Assembly (NCBI GenBank): GCA_963794605.1
Contig: CAWCEN010000002.1
Coordinates: forward strand, 62,001-126,000
Source of the DNA: VAXT01 sp963794605
GTDB lineage: Bacteria > Actinomycetota > Thermoleophilia > Gaiellales > Gaiellaceae
Reading direction: 5' to 3'
Length of the DNA: 64,000 bases
Numbering within the stretch: the stretch's first letter is position 1; each line of letters begins with the position of its first letter. Positions 23,566-33,469 of the stretch are shown piece after piece. The notes beneath the pieces were generated by a model, which ran no database searches, was not told the DNA's origin, and was given only the letters and a program-made list of their open reading frames with translations. The translations under genes were made by a program, and so were the position numbers.

Positions 23566-24459
23566 GCGGGCTCTCCGCTCAGGGGAGCCCGCCTCAGCAT
23601 CTCAGCCGCTCTGTGGCGACGGCCGTGGCTCAAGGTCGCCGCGCTGCTGGCGCTTCCGGTGCTGGCGTTCGCGGTCGTCTATCTCGGCTCGCTGGTCGCG
23701 CTGTTCATCTCGTCGTTCTGGGCGGTGGACTCGTTCACCGGCAAGGTCGTCCACACCTGGAGCTTCGACAACTTCAGGACCCTCATCGACGATCCGGTCT
23801 ACCGCCGGATTGCGTTCCGCACGATCGGAATCGCGGCCGCGGTGACGGTGACGGACGCGATCCTCGCCTTCCCGCTCGCCTACTTCATGGCCAGGCTCGC
23901 GACGTCGCGGATGCGCGCTCTGCTGTTCGTGCTCATCCTGCTGCCGCTCTGGACGAGCTATCTCGTTCGGATCTACGCCTGGAGATTGATCCTCGCCAAG
24001 GAGGGCGCGCTCAACTGGGCGCTGAACGGTCTCGGCCTCCCGGATGCAAACCTCGCCTACACGAACACCGCGATGTGGATCGTCTTCTCGTACGTCTGGC
24101 TGCCGTTCATGGTGCTCCCGGTCTACGCCGCGCTCGAGCGGATTCCACAGAGCTACCTGGAGGCCTCACAGGATCTCGGTGCCCGGAGCTTCCGGACCTT
24201 CCGAACGGTCATCCTGCCCCTCGCGCTGCCGGGGCTCGTGGCGGGCTCGATCTTCACCTTCTCGCTGACGCTGGGCGACTTCATTACGCCCGCCCTCGTC
24301 GGAGGCGCGGACTCGCAGTTCATCGGGAACGTCGTTCACAACTACGTCGGCATCAGCAACAACGTGCCGCTCGCTGCCGCGTTCGCGACTTTGCCGGTGA
24401 TCGTGATGGCCGTCTACCTCGTGATCGCGAAACGACTCGGCGCATTCGAGGCCCTCTGA
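23548..24459 (+). CDS. potB: Polyamine-type ABC transporter permease (PotB-like, first set)
   Basis: Membrane component of about 303 residues with six helices. The EAA coupling loop is EASQDLGARSFRTFRTVILPLALPG. The start chosen is ATG at 23548 (MSEVAEAGS); an earlier TTG would translate the repeat element as 17 extra residues. It belongs with the ATPase and binding-protein genes upstream and overlaps the second permease by one base (TGATG). Confidence 0.93.
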   Translation: MSEVAEAGSPLRGARLSISAALWRRPWLKVAALLALPVLAFAVVYLGSLVALFISSFWAVDSFTGKVVHTWSFDNFRTLIDDPVYRRIAFRTIGIAAAVTVTDAILAFPLAYFMARLATSRMRALLFVLILLPLWTSYLVRIYAWRLILAKEGALNWALNGLGLPDANLAYTNTAMWIVFSYVWLPFMVLPVYAALERIPQSYLEASQDLGARSFRTFRTVILPLALPGLVAGSIFTFSLTLGDFITPALVGGADSQFIGNVVHNYVGISNNVPLAAAFATLPVIVMAVYLVIAKRLGAFEAL

Positions 24460-25256
24460 TGGAGACTCGAGCCACTCGGATCGGTCTCGGCGTGGCGACG
24501 ACGCTCGTGATCGCCTTCCTCTGGATCCCGATCCTGATCATCCTGGCCTATGCCTTCAACGGCTCGGTCCTGCAGACCTGGCCGATTCAGAACCTGACGC
24601 TGCACTGGTTCCACGAGGCCTGGGTCGACCCGGAGGTCCGCTCGTCCCTCTGGCTCTCGGTGAAGATCGGGTTGATCGCGACCGCCGTCGCCTTGGTGCT
24701 GGGCACTGCCGCCTCGTTCGCGATCAGCCGTTTCCGGTTCTTCGGACGAGAAGGGATCTCGTTCCTACTCCTCCTGCCGCTCGCCCTACCGGGGATCATC
24801 ACCGGGATGGCCCTGAGCTCGTTCTACGACGTCGCCGGCATCGGCTTTTCGATCTGGACGATCGTGATCGGCCATGCGACCTTCTGCGTGGTCGTCGTCT
24901 ACAACAACGTGCTTGCGAGGCTGCGTCGCACTTCGCCGTCGATCGTCGAGGCGTCGATGGACCTCGGCGCCGACGGGTGGCAGACGTTTCGCTTCGTCAT
25001 CTGGCCGGTCATCTCGACCGCGCTCGTCGCCGGAGGCCTGCTCGCGTTCGCGCTCTCCTTCGACGAGGTGATCGTGACGACGTTCACCGCCGGCGCGCAG
25101 ACGACTCTCCCGATCTTCATCCTCAGCAACATTCAGCGCGGGCAGCAGCTCCCGATCGTGAACGCCGTCGTCTTCGTCGTGATCGTGCTGACGGTCATTC
25201 CGGTCGTGATCGCGCAGCGGCTGACACGTGAGTCAGGCGTGCTCACCGGTCGCTGA
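24459..25256 (+). CDS. potC: Polyamine-type ABC transporter permease (PotC-like, first set)
   Basis: Second membrane subunit of 265 residues and about six helices. The EAA loop is EASMDLGADGWQTFRFVIWPV. It starts with METRATRIGLGVATTLV; the ATG overlaps the stop of the first permease. FDEVIVTTFTAG near the end is typical of PotC. A 49-base gap follows before the aldehyde dehydrogenase gene, with a ribosome-binding site but no evident terminator. Confidence 0.93.
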   Translation: METRATRIGLGVATTLVIAFLWIPILIILAYAFNGSVLQTWPIQNLTLHWFHEAWVDPEVRSSLWLSVKIGLIATAVALVLGTAASFAISRFRFFGREGISFLLLLPLALPGIITGMALSSFYDVAGIGFSIWTIVIGHATFCVVVVYNNVLARLRRTSPSIVEASMDLGADGWQTFRFVIWPVISTALVAGGLLAFALSFDEVIVTTFTAGAQTTLPIFILSNIQRGQQLPIVNAVVFVVIVLTVIPVVIAQRLTRESGVLTGR

Positions 25257-25305
25257 AGCTTTCACGGCGGTAGGCTGAACACCGACGCGACTGGGAGGTT
25301 CTCGA

Positions 25306-26742
25306 ATGAGCATTGCGGTTTCCCAGCACCAGAATTTCGTCGGCGGCGAGTGGGTCGACGCGGCCGAGGGCGGGACGGCCGAGATCATCAACCCGTCCAC
25401 GGGCGACACGATCGCCGAGGTGCCCAGCGGGACCCAGGCGGACGTCGACCGGGCCGTCGACGCGGCGAAGACGGCGCTGCCCGAGTGGCTCGAGACGACC
25501 CCGGGCGAGCGCGCTGAGGCGCTGCTCAAGCTCGCCGACGCGCTCGACGCGAACACCGAGGAGCTCGCGCAGCTCGAGTCCCAGAACGTCGGCAAGCCCT
25601 TGCCCGCGGCGCGCGACGAGATTCCGGTTTCGTCCGACAACATCCGCTTCTTCGCGGGCGCAGCGCGGATGCTCGAGGGCCGGGCGACCGGCGAGTACAT
25701 GCGCGGCTACACGTCGATGGTCCGCCGCGAGCCGGTCGGGATCGTCGGCCAGATCGCGCCGTGGAACTACCCGCTCATGATGGCCGTCTGGAAGATCGCG
25801 CCCGCGCTCGCGGCCGGCAACGTCGTCGTCCTCAAGCCGTCCGAGCAGACGCCGATGACGACGCTGCGCATGGCCCAGCTCGCCGAAGCGATCTTCCCGC
25901 CCGGTGTCCTGAACGTGATCACCGGCGACGGCGAGCCCGTCGGTGCGAGCATCGTCCGCCATCCGGACGTGGGCATGGTCTCGCTCACCGGCGACGTGGC
26001 GACCGGCAAGGAGGTCGCCCGCGCCGCCGCGGACAACCTGAAGCGCGTCCACCTCGAGCTCGGCGGCAAGGCGCCGGTCGTCGTGTTCGACGACGCGGAC
26101 CCGGCCGCGGTCGCCGAGGGGATCAAGATCGCCGGCTACTGGAACTCCGGCCAGGACTGCACCGCAGCTTCACGCGTCATGGCGGGCCCGGGCGTCTACG
26201 ACAAGCTCCTCGACGAGCTCGTGCCCGCCGTCGAGTCGCTCCAGGTGGGCGACCCGGCGACGAGCGAGGACGTCGAGATGGGGCCCGTGATCTCGAAGGC
26301 GCAGCAGGAGCGCGTCTTCGGCTTCCTCGAGCGGGCGTCGGGCGCGAAGGTGCTGACTGGCGGCGGCCCGAACGGCGACCGCGGGTTCTTCGTGCAGCCG
26401 ACGGTGATCACGGACGTGGGCCAGGAGGACGAGATCGTCCAGAAGGAAGTCTTCGGGCCGGTCGTCACGGTCCAGCGCTTCGCCGACGACGACGAGGCGC
26501 TCGCGTGGGCGAACGACGTCCCCTACGGCCTGTCCGCTTCCGTGTGGACGCGGGACATCGGCCGCGCCCTGAATGCGGCGCGCAAGCTCCAGTTCGGGAC
26601 GGTCTGGATCAACGACCACATCCCGCTCGTGTCCGAGATGCCGCACGGCGGCTACAAGCAGTCGGGCTACGGCAAGGATCTGTCCGCGTACTCGCTCGAG
26701 GATTACACGCAGATCAAGCACGTCATGGCAAAGATCGACTGA
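25306..26742 (+). CDS. Aldehyde dehydrogenase, gamma-aminobutyraldehyde dehydrogenase-like
   Basis: NAD(P)-dependent oxidation of an aminoaldehyde (probably 4-aminobutanal from putrescine) to the acid. The 478 residues are complete. Cofactor-site PWNYPLMMAVWKIAPALAAGN (about 147-167) is visible, as are LTGDVATGKEV, the catalytic Glu in ELGGKAP (about 250) and the nucleophile Cys in NSGQDC (about 285). The ATG has GGGAGG seven bases before it. Similarity is strongest to the PatD/YdcW and betaine-aldehyde groups; substrate is inferred from neighbours. The stop overlaps the next aminotransferase. Confidence 0.94.
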   Translation: MSIAVSQHQNFVGGEWVDAAEGGTAEIINPSTGDTIAEVPSGTQADVDRAVDAAKTALPEWLETTPGERAEALLKLADALDANTEELAQLESQNVGKPLPAARDEIPVSSDNIRFFAGAARMLEGRATGEYMRGYTSMVRREPVGIVGQIAPWNYPLMMAVWKIAPALAAGNVVVLKPSEQTPMTTLRMAQLAEAIFPPGVLNVITGDGEPVGASIVRHPDVGMVSLTGDVATGKEVARAAADNLKRVHLELGGKAPVVVFDDADPAAVAEGIKIAGYWNSGQDCTAASRVMAGPGVYDKLLDELVPAVESLQVGDPATSEDVEMGPVISKAQQERVFGFLERASGAKVLTGGGPNGDRGFFVQPTVITDVGQEDEIVQKEVFGPVVTVQRFADDDEALAWANDVPYGLSASVWTRDIGRALNAARKLQFGTVWINDHIPLVSEMPHGGYKQSGYGKDLSAYSLEDYTQIKHVMAKID

Positions 26743-28139
26743 TGGCGGTCGAGGCTGCGGGCCGGCCTCTGGTCGCGGTCGACCGCGATCGGCTGGCCAC
26801 GCGGCTCGAACACGAGGTCGCCGCGTTCCGCGAGAACCATCCGCGTTCGCTCGAGCTGAGCGAACGCTCCCGCTCCTCGCTCCTGTTCGGGGTCCCGATG
26901 AGCTGGATGGCCCGCTGGGCCGGCGGGTTCCCGGTGTTCGTCCAGGAGGCGAAGGGCGCACGGATCGTCGACGTCGACGGCCACGAGTACGTCGACCTCT
27001 GCCTCGGCGACACGGGCGCGATGGCCGGGCACTCGCCGGAGCCGGTCGTCCAGGCGCTGGCCGCTCAGGCTGCGCGTGGCTCGACGACGATGCTGCCGAC
27101 GGAGGACGCGGCCTGGGTGGGCGAGGAGCTCGCCCGGCGCTTCGGGCTCCCGTTCTGGCAGTTCACGCTGACCGCGACGGACGCAAACCGCTTCGCCCTG
27201 CGACTGGCACGCGAGGTGACCGGCCGCGGGAAGGTGCTCGTCTTCGACTGGTGCTACCACGGCTCGGTCGACGAGGCGCTCGCCGCGACCCGGGTCGGCG
27301 TGGTGGGACCGCGCGCCGGGAACGTCGGGCCGCCCATCCACCCGGCGCTGACGACGAAGGTCGTGCAGTTCAACGACCTCGATGCGCTCGAGCAGGCGCT
27401 ACGGGCGCGCGACGTCGCCTGCGTGCTCGCCGAGCCTGCGCTGACGAACATCGGAATCGTCCTCCCAGACGACGGGTTCCACGACGCGCTCCGCGAGCTG
27501 ACCCGGAGGACCGAGACGCTGCTCGCGATCGACGAGACGCACACGCTGAGCGCAGGCCCCGGCGGTTGCACGCGCGCGTGGAGCCTCGAGCCGGACATCG
27601 TCACCGTGGGGAAGGCGATCGGCGGCGGGATGCCCGCGGCGGCGTTCGGCGTCTCGGCCGAGCTCGCCGAACGGATCACCGCGCGGACCGAGGCCGACTA
27701 CGAGGACACCGGCGGCATCGGCGGAACGCTGGCCGGCAACGCCCTCTCGCTGGCGGCCGTCCGGGCGACGCTCGAGCACGTGCTCACCGAGGCTGCGTTC
27801 GGGCGGACGATCCCGCTCGCCGAGCGCTTCTCGGCGGACGCGTCCACGACGATCGAGGAGGCGGCTCTACCGTGGCACGTGACGCAACTCGGGTGCCGCG
27901 CCGAATACCGCTTCCTGCCCACGCCGCCCCGCACCGGCGCCGAAGCAGCGGCGGGGATCGACGCCGAGCTGGACCGCTACCTGCACCTCTACGCGCTCAA
28001 CCGCGGTGTGCTCTTGACGCCGTTCCACAACATGGCGCTCATCTCCCCCGCAACGACGCTCGCCGACGTCGAGAAGCACAACGCCGTCTTCGCCGGGGCC
28101 GTGGAGGAGCTCCTGGCCAGCGACACGACGCGACCGTGA
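26742..28139 (+). CDS. Class III aminotransferase (aspartate aminotransferase-family), intact
   Basis: A 465-residue PLP enzyme of fold type I. AGHSPEPVVQAL and the substrate/cofactor region lead to YHGSVDEAL, the Asp that binds the pyridine nitrogen (IDETHTLSAG) and the Schiff-base Lys (TVGKAIGGGMP). It is closest in layout to glutamate-1-semialdehyde aminomutase-like and omega-amino-acid transaminases. The context (aldehyde dehydrogenases on both sides, polyamine transporters) suggests an amine:oxo-acid role. It overlaps both neighbours (TGATG, GTGA). Confidence 0.93.
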   Translation: MAVEAAGRPLVAVDRDRLATRLEHEVAAFRENHPRSLELSERSRSSLLFGVPMSWMARWAGGFPVFVQEAKGARIVDVDGHEYVDLCLGDTGAMAGHSPEPVVQALAAQAARGSTTMLPTEDAAWVGEELARRFGLPFWQFTLTATDANRFALRLAREVTGRGKVLVFDWCYHGSVDEALAATRVGVVGPRAGNVGPPIHPALTTKVVQFNDLDALEQALRARDVACVLAEPALTNIGIVLPDDGFHDALRELTRRTETLLAIDETHTLSAGPGGCTRAWSLEPDIVTVGKAIGGGMPAAAFGVSAELAERITARTEADYEDTGGIGGTLAGNALSLAAVRATLEHVLTEAAFGRTIPLAERFSADASTTIEEAALPWHVTQLGCRAEYRFLPTPPRTGAEAAAGIDAELDRYLHLYALNRGVLLTPFHNMALISPATTLADVEKHNAVFAGAVEELLASDTTRP

Positions 28140-29556
28140 CCGAGACGCGGCTGCTCATCGGCGGGGAACAGGTTCCCGGAGCGGGCGACCCGCTCGAGGT
28201 CGAGAACCCATACTCGGAGGAGACGATCGCCTCGGTCGCACTCCCGTCCGCGGAGCAGGTCGATGCGGCCATCGCCGCCGCCCGCGAAGCCGCCAGAGGC
28301 TGGGCGCAAACCCCGGCCGTCGAGCGCGGCGAGCTCCTCCACGAGGTCGCGACCAGGCTCCGCGCGCGCACCGACGAGCTCGTGGAGCTGATGACGAGAG
28401 AGGGCGGCAAGCCGCTCGTCGAGAACTCGGACGAGGTCGGCTGGACGGCTGCCGCGTTCGACTACTACGCGGAGATGGGCCGCAACTTCGCCGGCCGCGT
28501 GATCCCGTCGATCGAGCAGACTCAGCTCGCGCTCGTGCTCAAGGAGCCGATGGGCGTCGTCGGGTGCATCGTGCCGTGGAACTACCCGCTGCTTCTCCTG
28601 GCGTGGAAGGTCGCGCCCGCACTGGCGGCCGGGAACACGGTCGTCTGCAAGCCGTCCGAGCTGACGCCGCTCTCGACCCTCGCGCTCGCGAGCTGCTTCG
28701 AGGGCTTTCCGCCCGGGGTCGTAAATTCACCGGCTCGGTCGACACCGGGAAGCGAATTGCCTCGATCTGCGCCGAACGGATTGCGCGGATCAACCTCGAG
28801 CTCGGCGGCAAGGATCCGTTCATCGTCTGCGAGGACGTCGCCGGCCAGGTCGAGGTGGCGGCGAAGGGCGGCGCCTGGGCAGCCTTCCTCAACGCCGGCC
28901 AGGTCTGCACCTCGGCGGAACGCTTTTACATCCTCGAGCCGGTGTACGACCAGTTCGTCTCGGCCTTCGTCGACTACACCGAATCGCTGCGAATCGGCGA
29001 CCCGCTCGACCCGCAGACGGACATCGGCCCACTGGTCTCGGCCCGCCAGCGCGACAAGGTGGCGGCGCAGGTCGACGGCGCCGTCGAAACCGGCGCGAAG
29101 CTCCTGACCGGAGGCAACGGAGCGGACAACGGCACGGGCTACTTCTACTCGCCCGCGGTCGTCACGGGCGCTCCCGCCGAGACCGACCTGCTGCGGGAGG
29201 AGACCTTCGGCCCAGTCGCCCCGCTCGTTCCGGTCAAGAGCCTCGACGAGGCGATCGAGCTCGCCAACTCGACTCGCTTCGGCCTCGGCTGCAACGTCTA
29301 CACGAAGGACCTCGACTCGATCCTGCGCTGCATGCGCGAGATCAAGGCGGGCACGATCTGGTTCAACGACCCGCTGACGGACAACGACGCCGGCCCGTTC
29401 GGCGGGATGAAGCAGTCCGGTCTAGGCCGGGAGCTCGGGCAGGAAGGCCTCGAAGCGTTCCAGGAGACGAAGCACGTCCACATCGAGACCCAGATCGCCC
29501 TGAAAGAATGGTGGTACCCCTATGGCAGCGGCCCAGACCAGCCCGAACGCTCCTAG
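28136..29556 (+). pseudogene. Second aldehyde dehydrogenase, internal deletion plus frameshift
   Basis: The first 195 or so residues (VTETRLLIGGEQVPGAG ... PWNYPLLLLAWKVAPALAAGN ... EGFPPGVV) are in one frame. The rest (KFTGSVDTGKRIA ... ELGGKDP ... NAGQVCTSAE with the catalytic Cys ... FGGMKQSGLGRELG) resumes in another frame at about 28722. A normal enzyme has about 25 residues between these segments (the glycine-rich loop before FTGS), and they are missing here. So the gene has a deletion of roughly 75-80 bases that also shifts the frame. It starts at GTG overlapping the aminotransferase and overlaps the next potA by 35 bases. Decay or misassembly are both possible. Confidence 0.85.
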
Positions 29557-30649
29557 CACGGCGATGGCTCCGGCTCGGCCTGCGGACGTTCGCCTCGAGG
29601 ACCTGACGAAGCAGTTCGACGATGTCGTCGCCGTCGACGGGATCTCGCTGACGATCGAGAGCGGCCAGTTCTTCGCGCTCCTCGGTCCCTCCGGCTGCGG
29701 CAAGACGACGACCCTCCGGATGATCGGCGGCTTCGAGGCGCCGACCTCGGGCTCGATCTTCCTCGGCGACCACGACGTCGTGGGGCTCCCGCCCTACAAG
29801 CGGAACGTGAACACGGTCTTCCAGAGCTACGCGCTCTTCCCGCACCTCTCGATCTTCGAGAACGTCGCCTTCGGCATGCGGCGCCAGGGCGTGCGCGGTC
29901 CGCAGCTCGCCGGGCGCGTTCGCGAAATTCTCGGGCTCGTCGACCTCGAGGGCATGGAAAAGCGCAAGCCGCGCCAGCTTTCGGGCGGCCAGCAGCAGCG
30001 TGTCGCCCTCGCCCGCGCGCTCGTGAACAAACCCGACGTGCTGCTGCTCGACGAGCCCTTGGGAGCTCTCGACCTCAAGCTCCGCAAGCAGATGCAGCTC
30101 GAGCTGAAGACGATTCAGCACGACATCGGCATCACGTTCGTCCACGTCACGCACGACCAGGAAGAGGCGATGACGATGGCGGACACGATCGCGGTCATGA
30201 ACAAGGGCCGGATCGAGCAGCTCGGCCCACCCCACGAGCTCTACGAGCAGCCGAAGACGGCCTTCGTCGCCGGCTTCCTCGGCGTCTCGAACCTGCTCGC
30301 CGGAATCGCGTCCGGCCCGGGCGCAATCACGCTCGACGGGGGCACGGCCGTCAGCGTCTCTCCCGAAGCGCTCGATGGTCGGACCGGCCGCGTGGCGGTC
30401 GGCATCCGACCCGAGAAGATCCGTGTCGGCTCCGACGCCCCGAACGCACTCCACGGGAAGGTCTTCGAGCGCGCGTACGTCGGCGTGGCGACCCAGTACG
30501 TCGTCGACACCGCCGCGGGGCGGGTCATGGTCTACGTGCAGAACACCGAGCCCGGAGCGGGGCTGGCAGCCCCGGGTGACCCAATCTCGATCGGCTTCGA
30601 TCCCGAAGCCACGTTTGTCGTCGACCTGGTAGAGGAGGAAGTGGCGTGA
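29522..30649 (+). CDS. potA: Spermidine/putrescine-type ABC transporter ATP-binding protein (second set)
   Basis: A 375-residue ATPase with Walker A GPSGCGKTTT, VFQSYALFPH, LSGGQQQRVA, VLLLDEPLGALD and VTHDQEEA, then a TOBE domain with VGIRPEKIRV. It has an extra ~20-residue Ala/Pro-rich N terminus from the ATG at 29522; a later start is possible. It is a paralogue of the gene at 21245. It overlaps the broken dehydrogenase upstream and the binding-protein gene downstream (GTGA). Confidence 0.94.
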   Translation: MAAAQTSPNAPSTAMAPARPADVRLEDLTKQFDDVVAVDGISLTIESGQFFALLGPSGCGKTTTLRMIGGFEAPTSGSIFLGDHDVVGLPPYKRNVNTVFQSYALFPHLSIFENVAFGMRRQGVRGPQLAGRVREILGLVDLEGMEKRKPRQLSGGQQQRVALARALVNKPDVLLLDEPLGALDLKLRKQMQLELKTIQHDIGITFVHVTHDQEEAMTMADTIAVMNKGRIEQLGPPHELYEQPKTAFVAGFLGVSNLLAGIASGPGAITLDGGTAVSVSPEALDGRTGRVAVGIRPEKIRVGSDAPNALHGKVFERAYVGVATQYVVDTAAGRVMVYVQNTEPGAGLAAPGDPISIGFDPEATFVVDLVEEEVA

Positions 30650-31803
30650 AACACCGGCTGACCCGACAAGAGCTCCTGCAGCGTGCCGCATTCGGAGCGG
30701 CCCTGGCCTCGATCCCCGGCTTCGCAGCCGCCTGCGGTGGGAGCAGCAGCTCGAGCGGTGGGAGCGAAGGGACGCAGAAGCTCGCCGACACGCTCCGCTT
30801 CTCGAACTGGCCGCTCTATATCGACGTCAACGAAAAGACGAAGGCGCATCCGACACTCGACGCGTTCACGAAGAAGACCGGCGTCAAGGTCGACTACACC
30901 GAGGACATCAACTCGAACTCAGAGTACTTCGGGAAGATCCAGGGCCCGCTCTCACGCGGCCAGTCGATCAACCAGGACCTCATCGTCCTCACCGACAACG
31001 AGCAGTACCTCTCGCTGATGATCGAGAAGGGCTGGGCAGAGAAGCTGGACAAGGACGTGATCGCGAACATCACCAATCTCGTCGACGTCCAGCAGCACCC
31101 GGGCTTCGACCCGAACCGCGAGTACACGCTGCCGTGGCAGTCCGGGATGACCGGCATTGCCTACAACCCGAAGCTGACCAAGCCGATTCTCTCGATCGAC
31201 CAGCTGTTCGAGGACAAGAGCCTGAAGGGCCAGATCACGGCCCTCAACGGCTTCGGGGACACGCTCGGCCTCGTCTTGCTCGCGAACGGGGACGATCCGA
31301 GCAAGATCACAGACGAATCGTTCTCCAGGGCGATCGACCGCGTGAAGGCCGCGTCCGACTCGGGGCAGATCCGTCAGTTCACCGGAAACGAGTATGCGGG
31401 GCCGCTCAGCAAAGGCGATCTCAAGGCCTGTATCGCCTGGTCGGGCGACATCGTCCAGCTCCTCCCCGACAACCCGGACTTGAAGTGGGGCATCCCCACA
31501 GCCGGCGGGATGATCTGGACGGACAACATGCTGATCCCGAAGGGCGGCGACGTCTATACGGCATCGACGTACATGAACTACGCGTACATCCCGGCGGTCG
31601 CGGCCAAGATCGCCGCCTACATCCAGTATGTGACGCCGGTGAAGGGCACCCAGCAAGTCCTCGCGAAGACCGACCCGGAGCTGGCAAAGAACCAGTTGAT
31701 CTTCCCGACGGAGGCAACGCTTTCGCGCGTCCACCTGATCGATCCGGCCGCGCTCAAGAACCAGAGCTACAGCAAGCAGTGGCAGGCCGTGCTCGGCGCA
31801 TGA
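30646..31803 (+). CDS. potD: Polyamine-type ABC transporter substrate-binding lipoprotein (second set)
   Basis: An exported binding protein of 385 residues. The N terminus MKHRLTRQELLQRAAFG has two separated arginines rather than a twin-arginine pair, then a hydrophobic run and a lipobox-type Cys30 (AAAC) with a Ser/Gly linker. The SBP fold includes LRFSNWPLYIDVNEKTK, EDINSNSEYFGKI and CIAWSGDIVQLLPDNPDLKW, typical of PotD/PotF. GTG start. Fourteen bases separate it from the permease gene. Confidence 0.93.
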   Translation: MKHRLTRQELLQRAAFGAALASIPGFAAACGGSSSSSGGSEGTQKLADTLRFSNWPLYIDVNEKTKAHPTLDAFTKKTGVKVDYTEDINSNSEYFGKIQGPLSRGQSINQDLIVLTDNEQYLSLMIEKGWAEKLDKDVIANITNLVDVQQHPGFDPNREYTLPWQSGMTGIAYNPKLTKPILSIDQLFEDKSLKGQITALNGFGDTLGLVLLANGDDPSKITDESFSRAIDRVKAASDSGQIRQFTGNEYAGPLSKGDLKACIAWSGDIVQLLPDNPDLKWGIPTAGGMIWTDNMLIPKGGDVYTASTYMNYAYIPAVAAKIAAYIQYVTPVKGTQQVLAKTDPELAKNQLIFPTEATLSRVHLIDPAALKNQSYSKQWQAVLGA

Positions 31804-31817
31804 CACGTCGCTGACCG

Positions 31818-32675
31818 ATGGGCTTCCTCCACCGGCACCGGGGGCTGACGCCGTACCTGCTGCTGGCTCCGGGCATCGTGTGGCTCGCGGTCTTCTTCCT
31901 CGTGCCGCTCGGGTTCCTGGCGCACCAGTCGCTCGAGTCGGGGAACTTCGCCGTGGGCTACGCGTTCAGCTGGGCGTGGGGGAACTACTGGGACGCGCTC
32001 CACCAGTACCACCCATGGCTGTTCAGGTCGCTCCTGTACGCGGGACTGGCGACCCTGCTCGCGCTCGTGATCAGCTACCCGCTCGCGTACTGGATCGCGT
32101 TCCGCGGCGGGCGCTGGAAGAACCTGCTGCTCGTGATGATCATCGCCCCGTTCTTCGTCACGTACCTGATCCGCACGCTCGCCTGGCAGACGATCCTCGC
32201 CGACCAGGGGCCGGTCGTCCGTGTGTTCCGTGACGTCGGGATCCTCGGCGCCAACGGTCGCCTCCTCGCCACCTCGACGGCCGTCGTCGCGGGCATCACC
32301 TACAACTTCCTGCCGTTCATGGCGCTGCCGCTCTACGTGTCGCTCGAGTCGATCGACAAGCGGCTGATCGAGGCGGCCGAGGATCTGTACGCGAGCAGCA
32401 TCCAGGCGTTCCTCCGGGTGACGCTTCCGCTCTCCCTGCCGGGCGTCGTAGCGGGGACGCTGCTCACGTTCATCCCCGCCACCGGCGACTTCATCAACGC
32501 CCAGCTGCTCGGCACGCCGCGGCAGGCGATGATCGGGAACGTCATCCAGTCGAAGTTCTTCAACCTGCTCGACTATCCAGGCGCGGCTGCGCTGTCGTTC
32601 ACCCTGATGGCTGCGGTTCTGATCCTGATCGCGGTCTACGCGCGCGTGATCGGGACGGAGAAGCTGACCGGATGA
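31818..32675 (+). CDS. potB: Polyamine-type ABC transporter permease (PotB-like, second set)
   Basis: A 285-residue membrane protein with six predicted helices starting LTPYLLLAPGIVWLAVFFLV. The EAA loop region is EAAEDLYASSIQAFLRVTLPLSLPG, and ATGDFINAQLLGTP is a typical PotB late segment. The ATG at 31818 lacks a strong ribosome-binding site. The stop overlaps the second permease as ATGA. Confidence 0.93.
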   Translation: MGFLHRHRGLTPYLLLAPGIVWLAVFFLVPLGFLAHQSLESGNFAVGYAFSWAWGNYWDALHQYHPWLFRSLLYAGLATLLALVISYPLAYWIAFRGGRWKNLLLVMIIAPFFVTYLIRTLAWQTILADQGPVVRVFRDVGILGANGRLLATSTAVVAGITYNFLPFMALPLYVSLESIDKRLIEAAEDLYASSIQAFLRVTLPLSLPGVVAGTLLTFIPATGDFINAQLLGTPRQAMIGNVIQSKFFNLLDYPGAAALSFTLMAAVLILIAVYARVIGTEKLTG

Positions 32676-33469
32676 AGTTCATCCGCCGGCACCTGCTGAC
32701 GGCGTACGCGATCGTGGCCTTCGCCTACCTGCTCGTCCCGATCGCGATCGTGATCGCGTTCTCGTTCAACGACCCGGCGGGCCGTTACAACTACACATGG
32801 CAGGGGTTCACGCTCCGCCAGTGGCAGAACTGGGACGGGGTGCCGGGGCTGAAGGACGCGATGGTCCTCTCGCTCGAGATCGCCCTCTTGGCGGCCATCG
32901 TCGCGACGGCGCTGGGAACGCTGATCGCGCTCGCGCTCGTCCGCTACGGGTTCCGCGGCCGCGGCGGCACGAACCTGCTGATCTTCGTGCCGATGGCGAC
33001 CCCGGAGGTGGTGCTCGGGGCGTCGCTGCTGATCCTGTTCCTCAACCTGAGCAGCTTCGTCACGCTCGGCTTCGGGACGATCCTGATCGCGCACATCATG
33101 TTCTGCATCAGCTACGTCGTCGTGACCGTGAAGGCCCGGCTGATCAGCTTCGACCGCAGCCTCGAGGAGGCGGCGATGGATCTCGGCGCCAACGAGCTCA
33201 CGACCTTCCGCAAGGTGACGCTGCCGCTGATCGCCCCCGCGATCCTCTCGGGCCTGTTGCTCTCGTTCGCGCTCTCCATCGACGACTTCGTGGTCACGTA
33301 CTTCAATGCGGGCTCCGAAGTGACGTTCCCGCTCTTCGTGTGGGGCGCCGCGCAACGCGGAGTGCCGCCGCAAGTTAACGTGTTCGGCACCGTGATCTTC
33401 GTCGTCGCGCTCGGCCTGATGCTGATCAACGTGCTGGTGCAGCGGCGACGGGAGGGAGTCACCACGTGA
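32672..33469 (+). CDS. potC: Polyamine-type ABC transporter permease (PotC-like, second set)
   Basis: A 265-residue membrane subunit. It opens with a hydrophobic helix (AYAIVAFAYLLVPIAIVIAF) and FNDPAGRYNYTWQGF. The EAA loop is EAAMDLGANELTTFRKVTLPL, followed by SIDDFVVTYFNAGSE. It overlaps both neighbours by four bases, completing the second transporter set. Confidence 0.93.
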   Translation: MKFIRRHLLTAYAIVAFAYLLVPIAIVIAFSFNDPAGRYNYTWQGFTLRQWQNWDGVPGLKDAMVLSLEIALLAAIVATALGTLIALALVRYGFRGRGGTNLLIFVPMATPEVVLGASLLILFLNLSSFVTLGFGTILIAHIMFCISYVVVTVKARLISFDRSLEEAAMDLGANELTTFRKVTLPLIAPAILSGLLLSFALSIDDFVVTYFNAGSEVTFPLFVWGAAQRGVPPQVNVFGTVIFVVALGLMLINVLVQRRREGVTT

